A stretch of DNA of 64,000 nt from Bradyrhizobium glycinis (lineage in GTDB: Bacteria; Pseudomonadota; Alphaproteobacteria; Rhizobiales; Xanthobacteraceae): positions 23,461 through 87,460 of the forward strand of contig NZ_JACCHQ010000030.1 in assembly GCF_016031655.1 (NCBI RefSeq). The letters run 5' to 3'. Made by a program: the position numbers and the translations under genes. Shown piece by piece: positions 18,264 to 27,803 of this stretch; the first letter of the stretch is position 1, and each line of letters begins with the position of its first letter. Below the pieces are notes generated by a model. It did not search any database and was not told the origin of the DNA. It saw nothing but the letters and a program-made list of their open reading frames with translations.

Positions 18264-18439
18264 TGACGCAAAGTATCTACTCTGCCAGCTTTACTTTGGA
18301 TGACTTAGGGCGACGGGAAATGCGTGCATCTAACCTTGTTTCGACTTCCGATTTCTTCGAATATGACTTCCGCTCCTCTGGCAAGGCGGCGCCCCGCGCA
18401 GGCTCTTACGGCCAAGTGACGCGAAATCACAAGCAATAG
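18264..18439 (+). CDS. Possible small protein upstream of adhesin
   Basis: A 58-residue frame begins MTQSIYSASFTLDDLGRREM and ends TRNHKQ. The amino-acid mix is ordinary and not GC-skewed, and the frame lies in otherwise low-GC DNA, which slightly favours coding. The ribosome binding site (AAAAG directly before ATG) is poor. No family is recognised and no signal peptide is present. It could be a leader of the adhesin transcript or chance. Confidence 0.3.
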
Positions 18440-18523
18440 ATGGTTTCGCTAAGGACTTGGTAATGCTAAGCAAGCTTAAGCAGGCGATACTTATTTAGAT
18501 TTTAACCCTTTTACGGTGCCCGG

Positions 18524-21500
18524 TTGAATTACGCTGGCAAATTTGACGCCGCTACGTCCTTGGACGGCCAGGGTTCCAGTTCGCCCGCCTCTGTCCACGT
18601 CGATTCCTTGACCGCCAAGCCGTTCATCGCAAAGGCGCACGGCCATTTGCCTGACGGCGCATTCGTCGTTCCGGACCCCAATCTGATCTTCAACGGCGAG
18701 TTCAAGCGTGCCGGGCTCGACCTCGTGCTGTCCCACGACGGTCACGAGTTCGTCGTTCATGATTATTTCAGGGGCGACAAGCGCGCCGCGCTCGCTTCGC
18801 CCGACGGCGCCCATCTCAGCGGGGACGTCGTCAACGCCCTCACCGGCCATGTCCAGGTTGCCCAGGCCGCTCCCGGTGCCGGTGCGGCCCAGGTCATCGG
18901 TCACGTCACCAAGCTCGTGGGCAGCGCGACCGCGATCCGCAACGGCGTCTCGGTCATCCTGAACAATGGCGACAACGTCGAAAAGGGCGACGTGGTTTCG
19001 ACTGGCGCCGATTCGACGCTCGGCATCACCTTCATCGACGGCACCGTGTTCGGCCTGTCCTCCAACGCGCGGATGGTGCTGAACGAGATGGTCTACGACC
19101 CCAACGGGTCGAACAATTCCTCGCTGCTCAGCCTGGTCGCGGGCACCATCACCTTCGTCGCCGGCGAAACCGCCAAGCGCGGCGACATGAAGGTCGACAC
19201 GCCGGTCGCCACCATGGGCATCCGCGGCACGGCGGTGCTCACCCAGATCAACTTCGTCGTTCCCGCCGGCGGCGGCGATCCGCAGCCGCAGGCGAGCTTC
19301 CAGGTGCTGGTCGAGCCGAACGGCACGACCGGCTCCTACATCCTGTTCGACAAGGTCACGCTGCTGCCGATCGCGACGGTCAACCAGGCCGGCCAGATGA
19401 TCCAGATCAGCGGCGGCAACGTCTCGATCAGCAATGCACTGATGTCGCCGGAGGTGCAGAAGCTGATCACCGACGTGTTCACGCTGAAGTTCACCGACAA
19501 CAGCACCAACACCAAGCTGACCACGAACTTCACCGACACGATCACGCCGTTCGGCCATGAGATGTTGCTCAAGTCGGCGTCCGGCTCCGCCGTCACCGCG
19601 ACATTCGTCAATCTCACGCCGCACACGCAGGAAAACCCTACGACCTCGACGCCGACGCCCGGCCGCATTCCCGGTCAGCCGATCGCGCAAAGTTTCGACC
19701 TCGGCGGCAACCTGAAGACGGCGTTCGCGCTGACCGAACTGGCGGACACCACCGGCGATACGCACGCCGACACGATTTCCGGCTTGATCAGATTCCTCGA
19801 TCAAAACCTCGGCGATCTGCCGACGGTGAGCGTGAGCCTCGCCGAGGCGCCGAACTACGTCTACAAGAATGCTGGCCAGCAGGACGTCACTGGTTCGCTC
19901 ACCGCGCTGCAGAAGCAGGACATCGCGGCGACGCAGATCCAGATCAGTGTCGTGCCCGACCCCGGCAACAACAACAACGGCTCGGCGGTCTGGACCTACA
20001 CGATCCCCGACCATGTCTTCGATTTCCTCGCGGCCGGCGAAACCCTGACGCTGACCTACATGGTCCGCGTCGACACCAATTTCGCGGTGAACCCCGAGTC
20101 CAGGTTCATCCCGATCACCATCACGATCACGGGAACGAACGACAAGCCTACCGTTGCGACGTCAGGCGGCACCATCATCGAGCAGGTCGGGACCGGCAAC
20201 GAGGCGCTGGACATCATCACGGGCACGGTCACCTTCACCGACGTCGATCTGACGGACCGGCCGATCGTGAGCGCGGCGCTCTCGTCCGTCGAGCCGTTCA
20301 AATATCTCGATGCCGAAGGCAACGATATCACCGCGTCGCTGACGCCGGAGCAACTCGCGGCGATCGCTGCCGTCAAAGTGCCGCTGACCGTGGTTCAGGG
20401 TGCCGGAAACAGCAACAACGGCACGGCCACCTGGACCTACAGCGTTCCCGACCATCTCTTCGACTTCCTGGCCGAGGACGAGAAGCTGATCCTCAACTAC
20501 GTGGTACAGGTCGATGATGGGCACGGCGGCGTCGTGAGCACGCCGATTACCGTGTCCATCGACGGTGCGGACGTCAATGTCGAGGGCACCAACGACGTGC
20601 CGACGATCGTTGACGACTCGACGACGCCCACCGGCGCCGTGACAGAGGACGCCGCGCCGACCCTGCTGGCCAGCGGCACCATCGCCTTTAACGATCCCGA
20701 TCTCACGGATACGCACGGCGCGAGCTTCGTCCTGAAGTCGACGACGTCGAACGCGCATCTGCCCGGTTTTGGCAACGGCACCTCGCATATCGGTACCTTC
20801 GCGCTGGCGGCGGTGAGCGAGAGTCCGGGTGTCAGCACGCGCGGATCGGTGGGCTGGACCTTCACGCTCAACGATAACGACCCCGTGCTGCAGTCGCTGG
20901 CCGAGGGCCAGACCATCACCCAGGTCTACACCGTCAAGGTCGACGACCATCACGGCGGGACGGTCACCCGGGACGTGACGGTCACCATCACCGGCACCAA
21001 TGACGCGCCGACCATCACGAGCGATGCCGACGCTGCAAAGGGGAGCGTCACCGAGAATACCGACGCCACGTTGTCCATCGAGGGCACGCTAGCGATCCAG
21101 GATCTCGACCTGATCGACACCCTCACCGCGCAGGCGGTGTTCACCTCGTCGTCCGTCAGTTCAGCTCTGTCGGGGTTCGGCGCCAACGCGAACATTGGCA
21201 CGTTCACGATCGATCCGTCGGTGCTCGAATCCAGCACCGATACCAACAACGGCGCGACGCTGCGCTGGCACTTCAGCCTCGCCAACAACAACGCGGTGCT
21301 GCAATCGCTGGCCGAAGGCCAGACCATCACCCAGGTCTACACCGTCACCTTTACCGACAATCACGACGCGCAGGTCTCGCAGGACGTCACCGTCACGATC
21401 AACGGCGTCAATGACGCGCCGACGATCACGAGCGATCCCTGCGCGGCAAAAGGCGAGGTCATCGAGGATGAGGGCACCTCGCTGACGACCGGCGGCACGC

Positions 21501-23944
21501 TGGCGATCCAGGACGTCGATCTGATCGACTCCCACACGGCGGAGTGGACGTTCCAGTCGTCGTCGATCAGCTCGGCTCTGCCGGGCTTCGGGACCGGCTC
21601 GCATATCGGCACCTTCTCCATCGGCACGGTGTCCGAATCCGGCGACGACACCGATAACGGCGCGACGCTCGACTGGCACTTCACGCTCGACAACAGCGAT
21701 CCTGTGCTGCAGTCGCTGGCGGAAGGGCAGACCATCACTCAGGTCTACACCGTCACTTTCAAGGACAATCACAACGCGACGGTCACGCAAGACGTCACCG
21801 TCACGATCACCGGCACCAACGATGCGCCGGCCGTCTCCTATGTCACGTCGAACTACATGAACTTCGACGGTGGGACCATCGCGGTCGGCGACGTGCCGAC
21901 GGTCGCCACCGACGACGTGACGCTGGACGGCTGGGTGAACTGGAACGGAGACGCTGCGTCCACCAGCCAGGTCCTGTTCTACAATGGCAATACCTCGACC
22001 ACTGGTTTCGGTCTCATGGGCACCGTCATCAGCGGCAAGCTGGAGATCGCGATCCTCGAGGGCGGTGTCGAAATCCAGGACACCGGCTTCGCGCTCACTG
22101 CAGGGCAATGGCATAACCTCGCCTTGACGCGCGACAACGGCATCTTCACGTTTTATGTCGATGGCAACGCCGTCTATTCCCACAGTGGAGGCGTCAACGC
22201 GATCGCTGGCGCTCAGGAACCGTCCTACATGATGATCGGAGCGGCGAGCGGCAGGTACGCTCCGGGCTTCGGCACGCAAGGCTTCACCGGCTCGATCGCC
22301 GATGTCAGCGTCTGGACCACCGCACTCACGCAGGCACAAATCCAGTCGATCGACTTCACCGCACTCACCGGCGGCGAGGCAAATCTGGCCGCCTATTACC
22401 AGCTTGGCGACGGCAGCGGGAGCACGGCCTCCAATACGGTCAACCCCGCCAAGAGCCTCGCCATCGAAGGTGATGCAGATTGGGCCAGCGGGACCTCCGG
22501 GCCGGGCGGCGCATTTGCCGATCTGATGGAGACCAATGGCGGCCAGCTCTCGCATGGCGTGCTGGCGGTCTCCGACGTCGACGCGAGCGACCATGTCACG
22601 GTGGCGGTCGCCGACGTGCAGGTCTCGCTCGGTGGCGTGCCGCAAACCGGCAGCGTCGGCGGGCTGTCGCATGCCGACCTCCTGAACTATCTGACCGTGC
22701 CGTCCGGCGACATCCTCGACGGCACGGCTACCCACACCCAGTTCGCCTGGGAGTTCAATTCGGCCGGCCAGGCCTTCGACTTCCTCGCCGCCGGCCAGAC
22801 GCTGTCGCTGCAATACACCATCGTTCCGTCGGATGCCGAAGGGACCGGCACCAGTGCTGTCGTCACCATCAACATCACCGGCACGAACGACGCACCGACG
22901 CTATCCGATCTCCAGATCGGCCCACTCACGGATACCGCCGCGGCCGACACCTTCTCTAATCTCACTGGCCAATTGTCCGGGACCGACGCCGACAGCGGTG
23001 AGACGGCGACGCTGACCTATGCCGTCCTCAATTCAGATCACCACACGGCGACGACGGTCGCGGGACTCTACGGCTCGCTGACGGTCAATTCCGACGGCAG
23101 CTACAGCTACGTTCCAAATGATGCTGCTATCAATGCGTTGGCGGACGGATCGTATGTCGATACGTTCACGGTCCAGACCACGGACATCCATGGTGCGACC
23201 GACACGGCAACGCTCGAGGTGAACGTGACCGGTGCGGACGACGGTGCAGGCCCGGTCATCAACACCGAGAGCTTCCAGGTCGAGCACATCATCGAGAACA
23301 GCAACGAGATCATCACCGATCTCATGATTACCGACACCGATCCCGGCGTCGCGACGGACACTTTCACGGTCACGCTGTCGACCGCGAATCCGGACGTCAG
23401 CCTCGCCAGTGTTTATCCGACGACCGGTACGCTCGAGCAGATCAACGCCGGTCTCGCGAGCGGTGGCGGCATTGTCTACGATCCGACCGGCGCCGATCCC
23501 GAGGCGGAGCTGCCCGCCACCGATCAGATCACGCTGACCGTTGCCGACTCCGCCGGCCGCTCCGACACTGTGAACTTCATCTTCTTCGAAGGGGCCGAGA
23601 GCCAGGGCATGACCCTGCAAGGCACCGACGGCAAGGACGTCATTTTCGCGACCGGGTCGAGCGACACGCTCATTGGCGGCGCCGCCAAGGATCAATTCGT
23701 GTTCGCGCCGGCATCGTCGCAGGATATGGTCCAGCACACCGTCGACGATTTCGAGTTCGGTCTCGACAAGATCGACCTGCGGCAGTTCAGTGGCATCAGC
23801 TCTTTGAGCGACCTTAGCCCGACCACCGCGCAGGATGGCGGGACGCTGCTCACGCTGGATTGCCACGAGACGATCCTGCTCAAGGGTGTCGCCGTCGCAA
23901 ATCTTCAGTCCAGCGATTTCATCTTCGGCACTCACGTCGCCTAG
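18524..23944 (+). CDS. Giant FecR-VCBS-LamG adhesin with RTX-type C-terminus
   Basis: The 1806-residue protein has no in-frame ATG near its start. TTG at 18524 is the only start near the upstream stop codon, so the start is uncertain. Order of parts: a conserved N-terminal segment 1-120; a FecR-like domain at about 123-240 (ATAIRNGVSVILNNGD, ATMGIRGTAVL); VCBS/cadherin-like repeats with junctions GTNDKP, GTNDVP, GTNDAP, GVNDAP, GTNDAP near 536, 688, 824, 962 and 1097; a concanavalin/LamG domain at about 1110-1310; another GTNDAP near 1452; and a C-terminal block at 1700-1806 with one RTX-like turn (GTDGKDVIFATGSSDTLIGG). No signal peptide is seen, so type I secretion is expected. Ala-Ala pairs at 115-122 are candidate LapG sites. 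Confidence 0.85.
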   Translation: MNYAGKFDAATSLDGQGSSSPASVHVDSLTAKPFIAKAHGHLPDGAFVVPDPNLIFNGEFKRAGLDLVLSHDGHEFVVHDYFRGDKRAALASPDGAHLSGDVVNALTGHVQVAQAAPGAGAAQVIGHVTKLVGSATAIRNGVSVILNNGDNVEKGDVVSTGADSTLGITFIDGTVFGLSSNARMVLNEMVYDPNGSNNSSLLSLVAGTITFVAGETAKRGDMKVDTPVATMGIRGTAVLTQINFVVPAGGGDPQPQASFQVLVEPNGTTGSYILFDKVTLLPIATVNQAGQMIQISGGNVSISNALMSPEVQKLITDVFTLKFTDNSTNTKLTTNFTDTITPFGHEMLLKSASGSAVTATFVNLTPHTQENPTTSTPTPGRIPGQPIAQSFDLGGNLKTAFALTELADTTGDTHADTISGLIRFLDQNLGDLPTVSVSLAEAPNYVYKNAGQQDVTGSLTALQKQDIAATQIQISVVPDPGNNNNGSAVWTYTIPDHVFDFLAAGETLTLTYMVRVDTNFAVNPESRFIPITITITGTNDKPTVATSGGTIIEQVGTGNEALDIITGTVTFTDVDLTDRPIVSAALSSVEPFKYLDAEGNDITASLTPEQLAAIAAVKVPLTVVQGAGNSNNGTATWTYSVPDHLFDFLAEDEKLILNYVVQVDDGHGGVVSTPITVSIDGADVNVEGTNDVPTIVDDSTTPTGAVTEDAAPTLLASGTIAFNDPDLTDTHGASFVLKSTTSNAHLPGFGNGTSHIGTFALAAVSESPGVSTRGSVGWTFTLNDNDPVLQSLAEGQTITQVYTVKVDDHHGGTVTRDVTVTITGTNDAPTITSDADAAKGSVTENTDATLSIEGTLAIQDLDLIDTLTAQAVFTSSSVSSALSGFGANANIGTFTIDPSVLESSTDTNNGATLRWHFSLANNNAVLQSLAEGQTITQVYTVTFTDNHDAQVSQDVTVTINGVNDAPTITSDPCAAKGEVIEDEGTSLTTGGTLAIQDVDLIDSHTAEWTFQSSSISSALPGFGTGSHIGTFSIGTVSESGDDTDNGATLDWHFTLDNSDPVLQSLAEGQTITQVYTVTFKDNHNATVTQDVTVTITGTNDAPAVSYVTSNYMNFDGGTIAVGDVPTVATDDVTLDGWVNWNGDAASTSQVLFYNGNTSTTGFGLMGTVISGKLEIAILEGGVEIQDTGFALTAGQWHNLALTRDNGIFTFYVDGNAVYSHSGGVNAIAGAQEPSYMMIGAASGRYAPGFGTQGFTGSIADVSVWTTALTQAQIQSIDFTALTGGEANLAAYYQLGDGSGSTASNTVNPAKSLAIEGDADWASGTSGPGGAFADLMETNGGQLSHGVLAVSDVDASDHVTVAVADVQVSLGGVPQTGSVGGLSHADLLNYLTVPSGDILDGTATHTQFAWEFNSAGQAFDFLAAGQTLSLQYTIVPSDAEGTGTSAVVTINITGTNDAPTLSDLQIGPLTDTAAADTFSNLTGQLSGTDADSGETATLTYAVLNSDHHTATTVAGLYGSLTVNSDGSYSYVPNDAAINALADGSYVDTFTVQTTDIHGATDTATLEVNVTGADDGAGPVINTESFQVEHIIENSNEIITDLMITDTDPGVATDTFTVTLSTANPDVSLASVYPTTGTLEQINAGLASGGGIVYDPTGADPEAELPATDQITLTVADSAGRSDTVNFIFFEGAESQGMTLQGTDGKDVIFATGSSDTLIGGAAKDQFVFAPASSQDMVQHTVDDFEFGLDKIDLRQFSGISSLSDLSPTTAQDGGTLLTLDCHETILLKGVAVANLQSSDFIFGTHVA

Positions 23945-24086
23945 TGGAAGCTGGCGGCGCTCCCGGCTTGCACCTTGACCGCGGCAAAAAATCCATAATC
24001 CTCGGCATTCAGGGAATAGCCAACGGTTTGCCGACGCTCCATGATCGGTGCGCCCGGCATGATCCGGGACAGGAAGTCTGACTGGC

Positions 24087-26318
24087 ATGAAACGTCTCAA
24101 GATCCTGCGGCGGTGGTTTGCGCGGAAGCTTGGCTTTGCGCGGCTGATGTGCCTTGCGCTGCTGGTTCTGTTCGCCGGCGCACGGCTCTGGGATCCGCCG
24201 CCGATCGAGGAATTGCGGCTGCGTACCTTCGACATGTTCCAGCTGATCCATCCCAGGCACAAGACGGCGCGGCCGGTCACCATCGTCGACATCGACGACA
24301 AGAGTCTCGCCAAGCTCGGGCAATGGCCGTGGCCGCGGACGCGGATCGCCGATCTGATCCAAAGCCTCACCAACAACGGCGCGGTGGCGATCGGCTTCGA
24401 CGTGGTGTTTTCGGAGCCCGACCGGCTCAATCCGGATCTGGTGGCAGGCCAGATGCGCTATCTCGACGATGCCACCCGTGCCAAGCTGCGCGAGCTGCCG
24501 ACCAACGATCAGATACTTGCCGAGGCGATCAAGCGCTCGCGCGTGGTGCTGGGCGAGACGGGTCTGCCCGGCATCCTGACCGAGCTCGACAAGTCGCTTC
24601 CGTTCACGGGCGTGGCGACGGTCGGAGAGGAAGGCGCCGAACGCTTCCTGTTCGAATTTCCGGGCCTGCTGCGCAACGTGCCGGTGATCGAAATGGCGGC
24701 CGCCGGCCGCGGTCTGTTCTCGATCAGAAAAGAGCGAGACGGGTTCATCCGCCGCGTGCCGATGGTCATGCGTGCCCAGGGCAACATCATGCCGTCGCTC
24801 AGCCTCGAGATCCTGCGGGTCGTCACGGGCACGCCGACGCTGCTGGTCAGGACCGACAAGACCGGCGTGCGAGCCGTGCGCCTCAAGGGCCTCGAGATCC
24901 CCACGGACAAGAACGGCCAATTCTGGGTGCACTACGCCCGCCGAGATCCCTCGATCTACGTCTCCGCGGCCGACGTGCTCGACAACAGCGTGTCGCCGAG
25001 CAAGTTCGCCGGCAAGCTGGTGCTGGTCGGGACCTCCGCGGCCGGCCTCAACGACATCAAGACGACGCCGGTGTCCGCGACCATGCCGGGTGTCGAGATC
25101 CATGCCCAGGTGCTGGAGAGCGTGCTCAGCGGCGCGGCGATCTCGCAGCCGAACTACGCGCTCGACTTCGAGCTGATCGCGGCGCTGGTGATCGGCCTGC
25201 TCGTCATCATCTTCACGCCGAATCTCGGCCCCGTCCGCCTGGTGCTCGCGGGTGGGGCCTTCGCCGCCATCCTGATCGGCGTCTCCTGGTTCTTCTACGC
25301 GCAGCACCGCCAGCTCATCGACTTCACCTATCCGCTGCTGTCGACCACCGCGGTCTATCTGACGCTGATCTTCGCGAGCTTCGTGCGCGAGCAGCGCCAG
25401 CGCGTGCAGATCCGCGGGCAATTCGCGCAATACATGTCGCCGGTGCTGGTCGAGCAGCTGGCGCAGTCGCCGGAAAAGCTCGTGCTCGGCGGCGAGGAGC
25501 GCGAGATGACGATCATGTTCTCCGACGTGCGCGGCTTCACCACGATCTCGGAGAGCTACAAGCACGATCCGCAAGGGCTGATCGCGCTGATGAACCGCTT
25601 CCTGACGCCGCTGACCGACGTGATCATCGAGCGCAAGGGCTATATCGACAAGTACATGGGCGACGCCATCATGGCGTTTTGGAACGCGCCGCTCGACGAT
25701 CCCGAGCACGAGATCAACGCCTGCGAAGCCGCGATCCAGATGCTGGAGCAGATCGACGAGGTCAACAAGGAGCGCGAGCAGGAGGCCGCCGACGGCGGCC
25801 ACGTCTACATCCCGCTCAATGTCGGCATCGGTCTCAACACCGGCATCGGCGTGGTCGGCAACATGGGCTCCGACCTGAAGAAGAACTATTCGGTGCTCGG
25901 CGACAGCGTGAACCTGGCCTCTCGCCTCGAGGGCCAGTCGAAGGCATACGGCTTTCCGATCATCGTGGGATCGCGCACCGCGCTCGCCGCCAAGGAGAAG
26001 TTCGCGATCCTCGAGCTCGACTTCATCATGGTCAAGGGCAAGACCGAGCCGGAAGTGATCTACGCCATCGCCGGCCGCGAGGACGTGATGCATTCGGCCG
26101 CGTTCCAGCGCCTGCGCAACATCACCATCGAGATGCTCGGCTGCTACCGCAGCCGTGACTGGCAGGGTGCACTGGATGCCATCGAGCGCGGCCGCAAAAG
26201 CGAGGACGCCGACACGTTGGAGAAGCTGTTCAGGCTTTACGAGGCGCGGATCAAGGATTTCCAGATCGATCCGCCGCCGGAGGGCTGGACCGGCGCCTAT
26301 GCCCTGCTGACCAAGTAG
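24087..26318 (+). CDS. CHASE2-domain class III adenylate cyclase
   Basis: The 743-residue membrane protein has an N-terminal membrane helix (about 17-33), a periplasmic CHASE2 sensor domain (about 45-355), three membrane helices (about 360-445) and a cytosolic class III cyclase domain (about 470-660). Catalytic parts are intact: metal Asp in MFSDVRGF and in KYMGDAIMAFW, adenine-selecting Lys in YIDKYMGD, and the Asn/Arg pair in SVNLASRLE. The Lys plus the Asp in SVLGDSVN favour ATP over GTP, giving cAMP. The stimulus is unknown. It follows the adhesin on the same strand after 142 bases. Confidence 0.9.
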   Translation: MKRLKILRRWFARKLGFARLMCLALLVLFAGARLWDPPPIEELRLRTFDMFQLIHPRHKTARPVTIVDIDDKSLAKLGQWPWPRTRIADLIQSLTNNGAVAIGFDVVFSEPDRLNPDLVAGQMRYLDDATRAKLRELPTNDQILAEAIKRSRVVLGETGLPGILTELDKSLPFTGVATVGEEGAERFLFEFPGLLRNVPVIEMAAAGRGLFSIRKERDGFIRRVPMVMRAQGNIMPSLSLEILRVVTGTPTLLVRTDKTGVRAVRLKGLEIPTDKNGQFWVHYARRDPSIYVSAADVLDNSVSPSKFAGKLVLVGTSAAGLNDIKTTPVSATMPGVEIHAQVLESVLSGAAISQPNYALDFELIAALVIGLLVIIFTPNLGPVRLVLAGGAFAAILIGVSWFFYAQHRQLIDFTYPLLSTTAVYLTLIFASFVREQRQRVQIRGQFAQYMSPVLVEQLAQSPEKLVLGGEEREMTIMFSDVRGFTTISESYKHDPQGLIALMNRFLTPLTDVIIERKGYIDKYMGDAIMAFWNAPLDDPEHEINACEAAIQMLEQIDEVNKEREQEAADGGHVYIPLNVGIGLNTGIGVVGNMGSDLKKNYSVLGDSVNLASRLEGQSKAYGFPIIVGSRTALAAKEKFAILELDFIMVKGKTEPEVIYAIAGREDVMHSAAFQRLRNITIEMLGCYRSRDWQGALDAIERGRKSEDADTLEKLFRLYEARIKDFQIDPPPEGWTGAYALLTK

Positions 26319-26358
26319 TCGTCACGGTCACCGCTCGCGCTGGGTGGGCACAACAAAG

Positions 26359-26395
26359 CATACCTACCATATGCAGGTGCATCGAGGTAAGTATG
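26359..26395. promoter_or_regulatory. Inverted repeat upstream of nitroreductase
   Basis: CATACCTACC and GGTAAGTATG form an inverted repeat (9 of 10 pairs) separated by 17 bases. It lies 59 bases upstream of the nitroreductase start, a position that suits a repressor or activator site. No regulator gene is adjacent. Confidence 0.4.
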
Positions 26396-26453
26396 ACGGT
26401 GGGACGGCGCTTGGCGCCTCTGCCCAACCAAAAGAAAAAGGGCGAGCTGAGTG

Positions 26454-27152
26454 ATGGACGCACAAGTGAAACAGAACGATCGCATCGGGGTTCTCGAGGA
26501 GCTCCTCAACGAGCGCTACTCCGTTCGCGCATTTCTCCCCAAGCAGGTCGATCGCGCCACCATCGAGCATGTGCTGGCGACTGCGCAGCGCACGGCATCC
26601 TGGTGCAACAGCCAGCCCTGGCAGGTCATTATCGCCAGCGGCGAGGCCAAGGAGCGCTTTCGCAAGGCGATCTACGCGGAGGCCTCGAAGGGCCTCGGCG
26701 ACGATTACGATTTCACGCCACCGCGCGAATATGTCGGGGTCTATCTGGATCGCCGCCGCGAGAGCGGCTTCCAGCTCTACAACACGCTCGGGATCGCCCG
26801 CGGCGACAAGGCGGCCTACGCCAAGCAGGCGCTGGAGAACTACAATTTCTTCGGCGCACCGCATGTCGCCATCATCCACACCAACGAGCCGCTCGGCATC
26901 TACGGTGCGATCGATTGCGGCGCCTATGTCTCCAACTTCATGCTGGCGGCGCAGGCGCTCGGGCTCGGCACCATTCCGCAGGCCGCGCTGGCGCGGCATT
27001 CCGGCCTGATCCGCCGCCACTTCGCTCTGGCCGATGACCGCCGCGTCGTCTGCGGCATCTCGTTCGGCTACGCGGACCATGCGCACAAGGTCAACAGCTA
27101 CCGCACCTCGCGGGCGAGCGTGGCCGAGACCGCGACCTTCGTGGATGTGTGA
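26454..27152 (+). CDS. Nitroreductase-family flavoprotein
   Basis: The product is about 232 residues. FMN-binding features are the early RYSVRAF motif (Arg-Ser near residue 22), the SWCNSQPWQ motif near 50-58 and the late region ALGLGTIPQAALARH. These are hallmarks of the NfsB/Frm2-type nitroreductase family, homodimeric NAD(P)H-dependent FMN enzymes. Substrate could be nitroaromatics, quinones or an enone. A GTG three bases upstream of the ATG is equally possible. It ends at a strong hairpin shared with the convergent ecfG gene. Confidence 0.88.
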   Translation: MDAQVKQNDRIGVLEELLNERYSVRAFLPKQVDRATIEHVLATAQRTASWCNSQPWQVIIASGEAKERFRKAIYAEASKGLGDDYDFTPPREYVGVYLDRRRESGFQLYNTLGIARGDKAAYAKQALENYNFFGAPHVAIIHTNEPLGIYGAIDCGAYVSNFMLAAQALGLGTIPQAALARHSGLIRRHFALADDRRVVCGISFGYADHAHKVNSYRTSRASVAETATFVDV

Positions 27153-27196
27153 TCGCGTGCCGTGAGCCCGATGCCATCGGCGTCATACGCGCGCGC

Positions 27197-27224
27197 GAAG
27201 ACGGCCGTGGAAACGGCCGTCTTC
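27197..27224. terminator. Bidirectional terminator-like hairpin
   Basis: A perfect 12-bp stem (GAAGACGGCCGT / ACGGCCGTCTTC) with a four-base loop GGAA lies between the convergent nitroreductase and ecfG genes. T-tracts are poor on both sides, so it may be a roadblock or an mRNA 3' end rather than a strong terminator. Confidence 0.6.
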
Positions 27225-27254
27225 ATCTCGTCCCAGTGCGATTGACGCCGGCGG

Positions 27255-27803
27255 TCAACCGCCGCTGCCGCCGATCACGGCCCGCACGGTCTCGTCGGGT
27301 CCGAAATCCTCGGCGCCGTCGACATAGAGCAGCGCGGCGAGCTTCGAGCGGGCGCGGTTCACGCGGCTCTTGATGGTGCCGACCGCGCAGCCGCAGATCG
27401 AGGCCGCGTCCTCATAGGAGAAGCCGGACGCGCCGACCAGGATCAAGGCTTCGCGCTGATCCTGCGGAAGCTTGTCGAGCGCGCTGCGAAACTCCTCGAA
27501 TTCGAGATGCGCATTCTGCGAAGGCTGGGTCTTCAGCGTCTTGGCATAGTTGCCCTCGGCATCCTCGACCTCGCGCCGCCGCTTGCGATAGTCGGACCGG
27601 AACAGGTTGCGCAGGATCGTGAACAGCCAAGCCGGCAGGTTGGAGCCGGGCTGGAACGAGTCGATGTTGGCGAGCGCGCGCAGCAGCGTCTCCTGGACCA
27701 AATCGTCGGCGCGGTCCGCATTGCCGCTGAGCGAGATGGCGAAGGCGCGCAGACTGGGCACGGCCGCCAAGATGTCGTTACGCAGGGAGTCCGTGAGAGG
27801 CAT
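27255..27803 (-). CDS. ecfG: EcfG-type general stress sigma factor
   Basis: The 182-residue sigma factor has region 2 around residues 15-85 (DDLVQETLLRALANID; FTILRNLFRSDYRKRRR) and region 4 around 108-165 (LDKLPQDQREALILVGASGFSYEDAA; GTIKSRVNRARSKL). This pattern is the ECF15/EcfG family, which directs RNA polymerase to GGAAC-N16/17-CGTT promoters in alphaproteobacteria. It is held inactive by NepR. The start ATG overlaps the nepR stop (TAATG) and GGGAGGGA is the ribosome binding site. Gene order with nepR and phyR is the classic arrangement. Confidence 0.95.
   Translation of the reverse strand: MPLTDSLRNDILAAVPSLRAFAISLSGNADRADDLVQETLLRALANIDSFQPGSNLPAWLFTILRNLFRSDYRKRRREVEDAEGNYAKTLKTQPSQNAHLEFEEFRSALDKLPQDQREALILVGASGFSYEDAASICGCAVGTIKSRVNRARSKLAALLYVDGAEDFGPDETVRAVIGGSGG

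Larger units (their letters stand above)
17905..18523. other. Divergent intergenic region between protease and adhesin
   Basis: These 619 bases hold the palindrome at 18060-18089 and one weak small reading frame (18264-18439). Base composition is less GC-rich than the flanks, especially 18170-18510, as expected for promoter DNA. The adhesin has only a TTG start, so its leader and ribosome binding site are not obvious. I see no other gene. Confidence 0.6.

Noticed and set aside
20580..21840. Regular repeats that might be a CRISPR array or satellite
   Set aside because: Repeats are about 400 bases long, in frame and encode VCBS modules; spacing and content do not fit CRISPR.
21161..22813. 550-residue reading frame antisense to the adhesin
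   Set aside because: It mirrors the repeat region of the adhesin and has no family motif; its repeats are only the complement of VCBS repeats.
24009..26093. 694-residue reading frame antisense to the CHASE2 cyclase
   Set aside because: His/Arg/Asp-rich composition typical of GC-rich antisense frames; the plus-strand frame encodes a complete cyclase with catalytic motifs.
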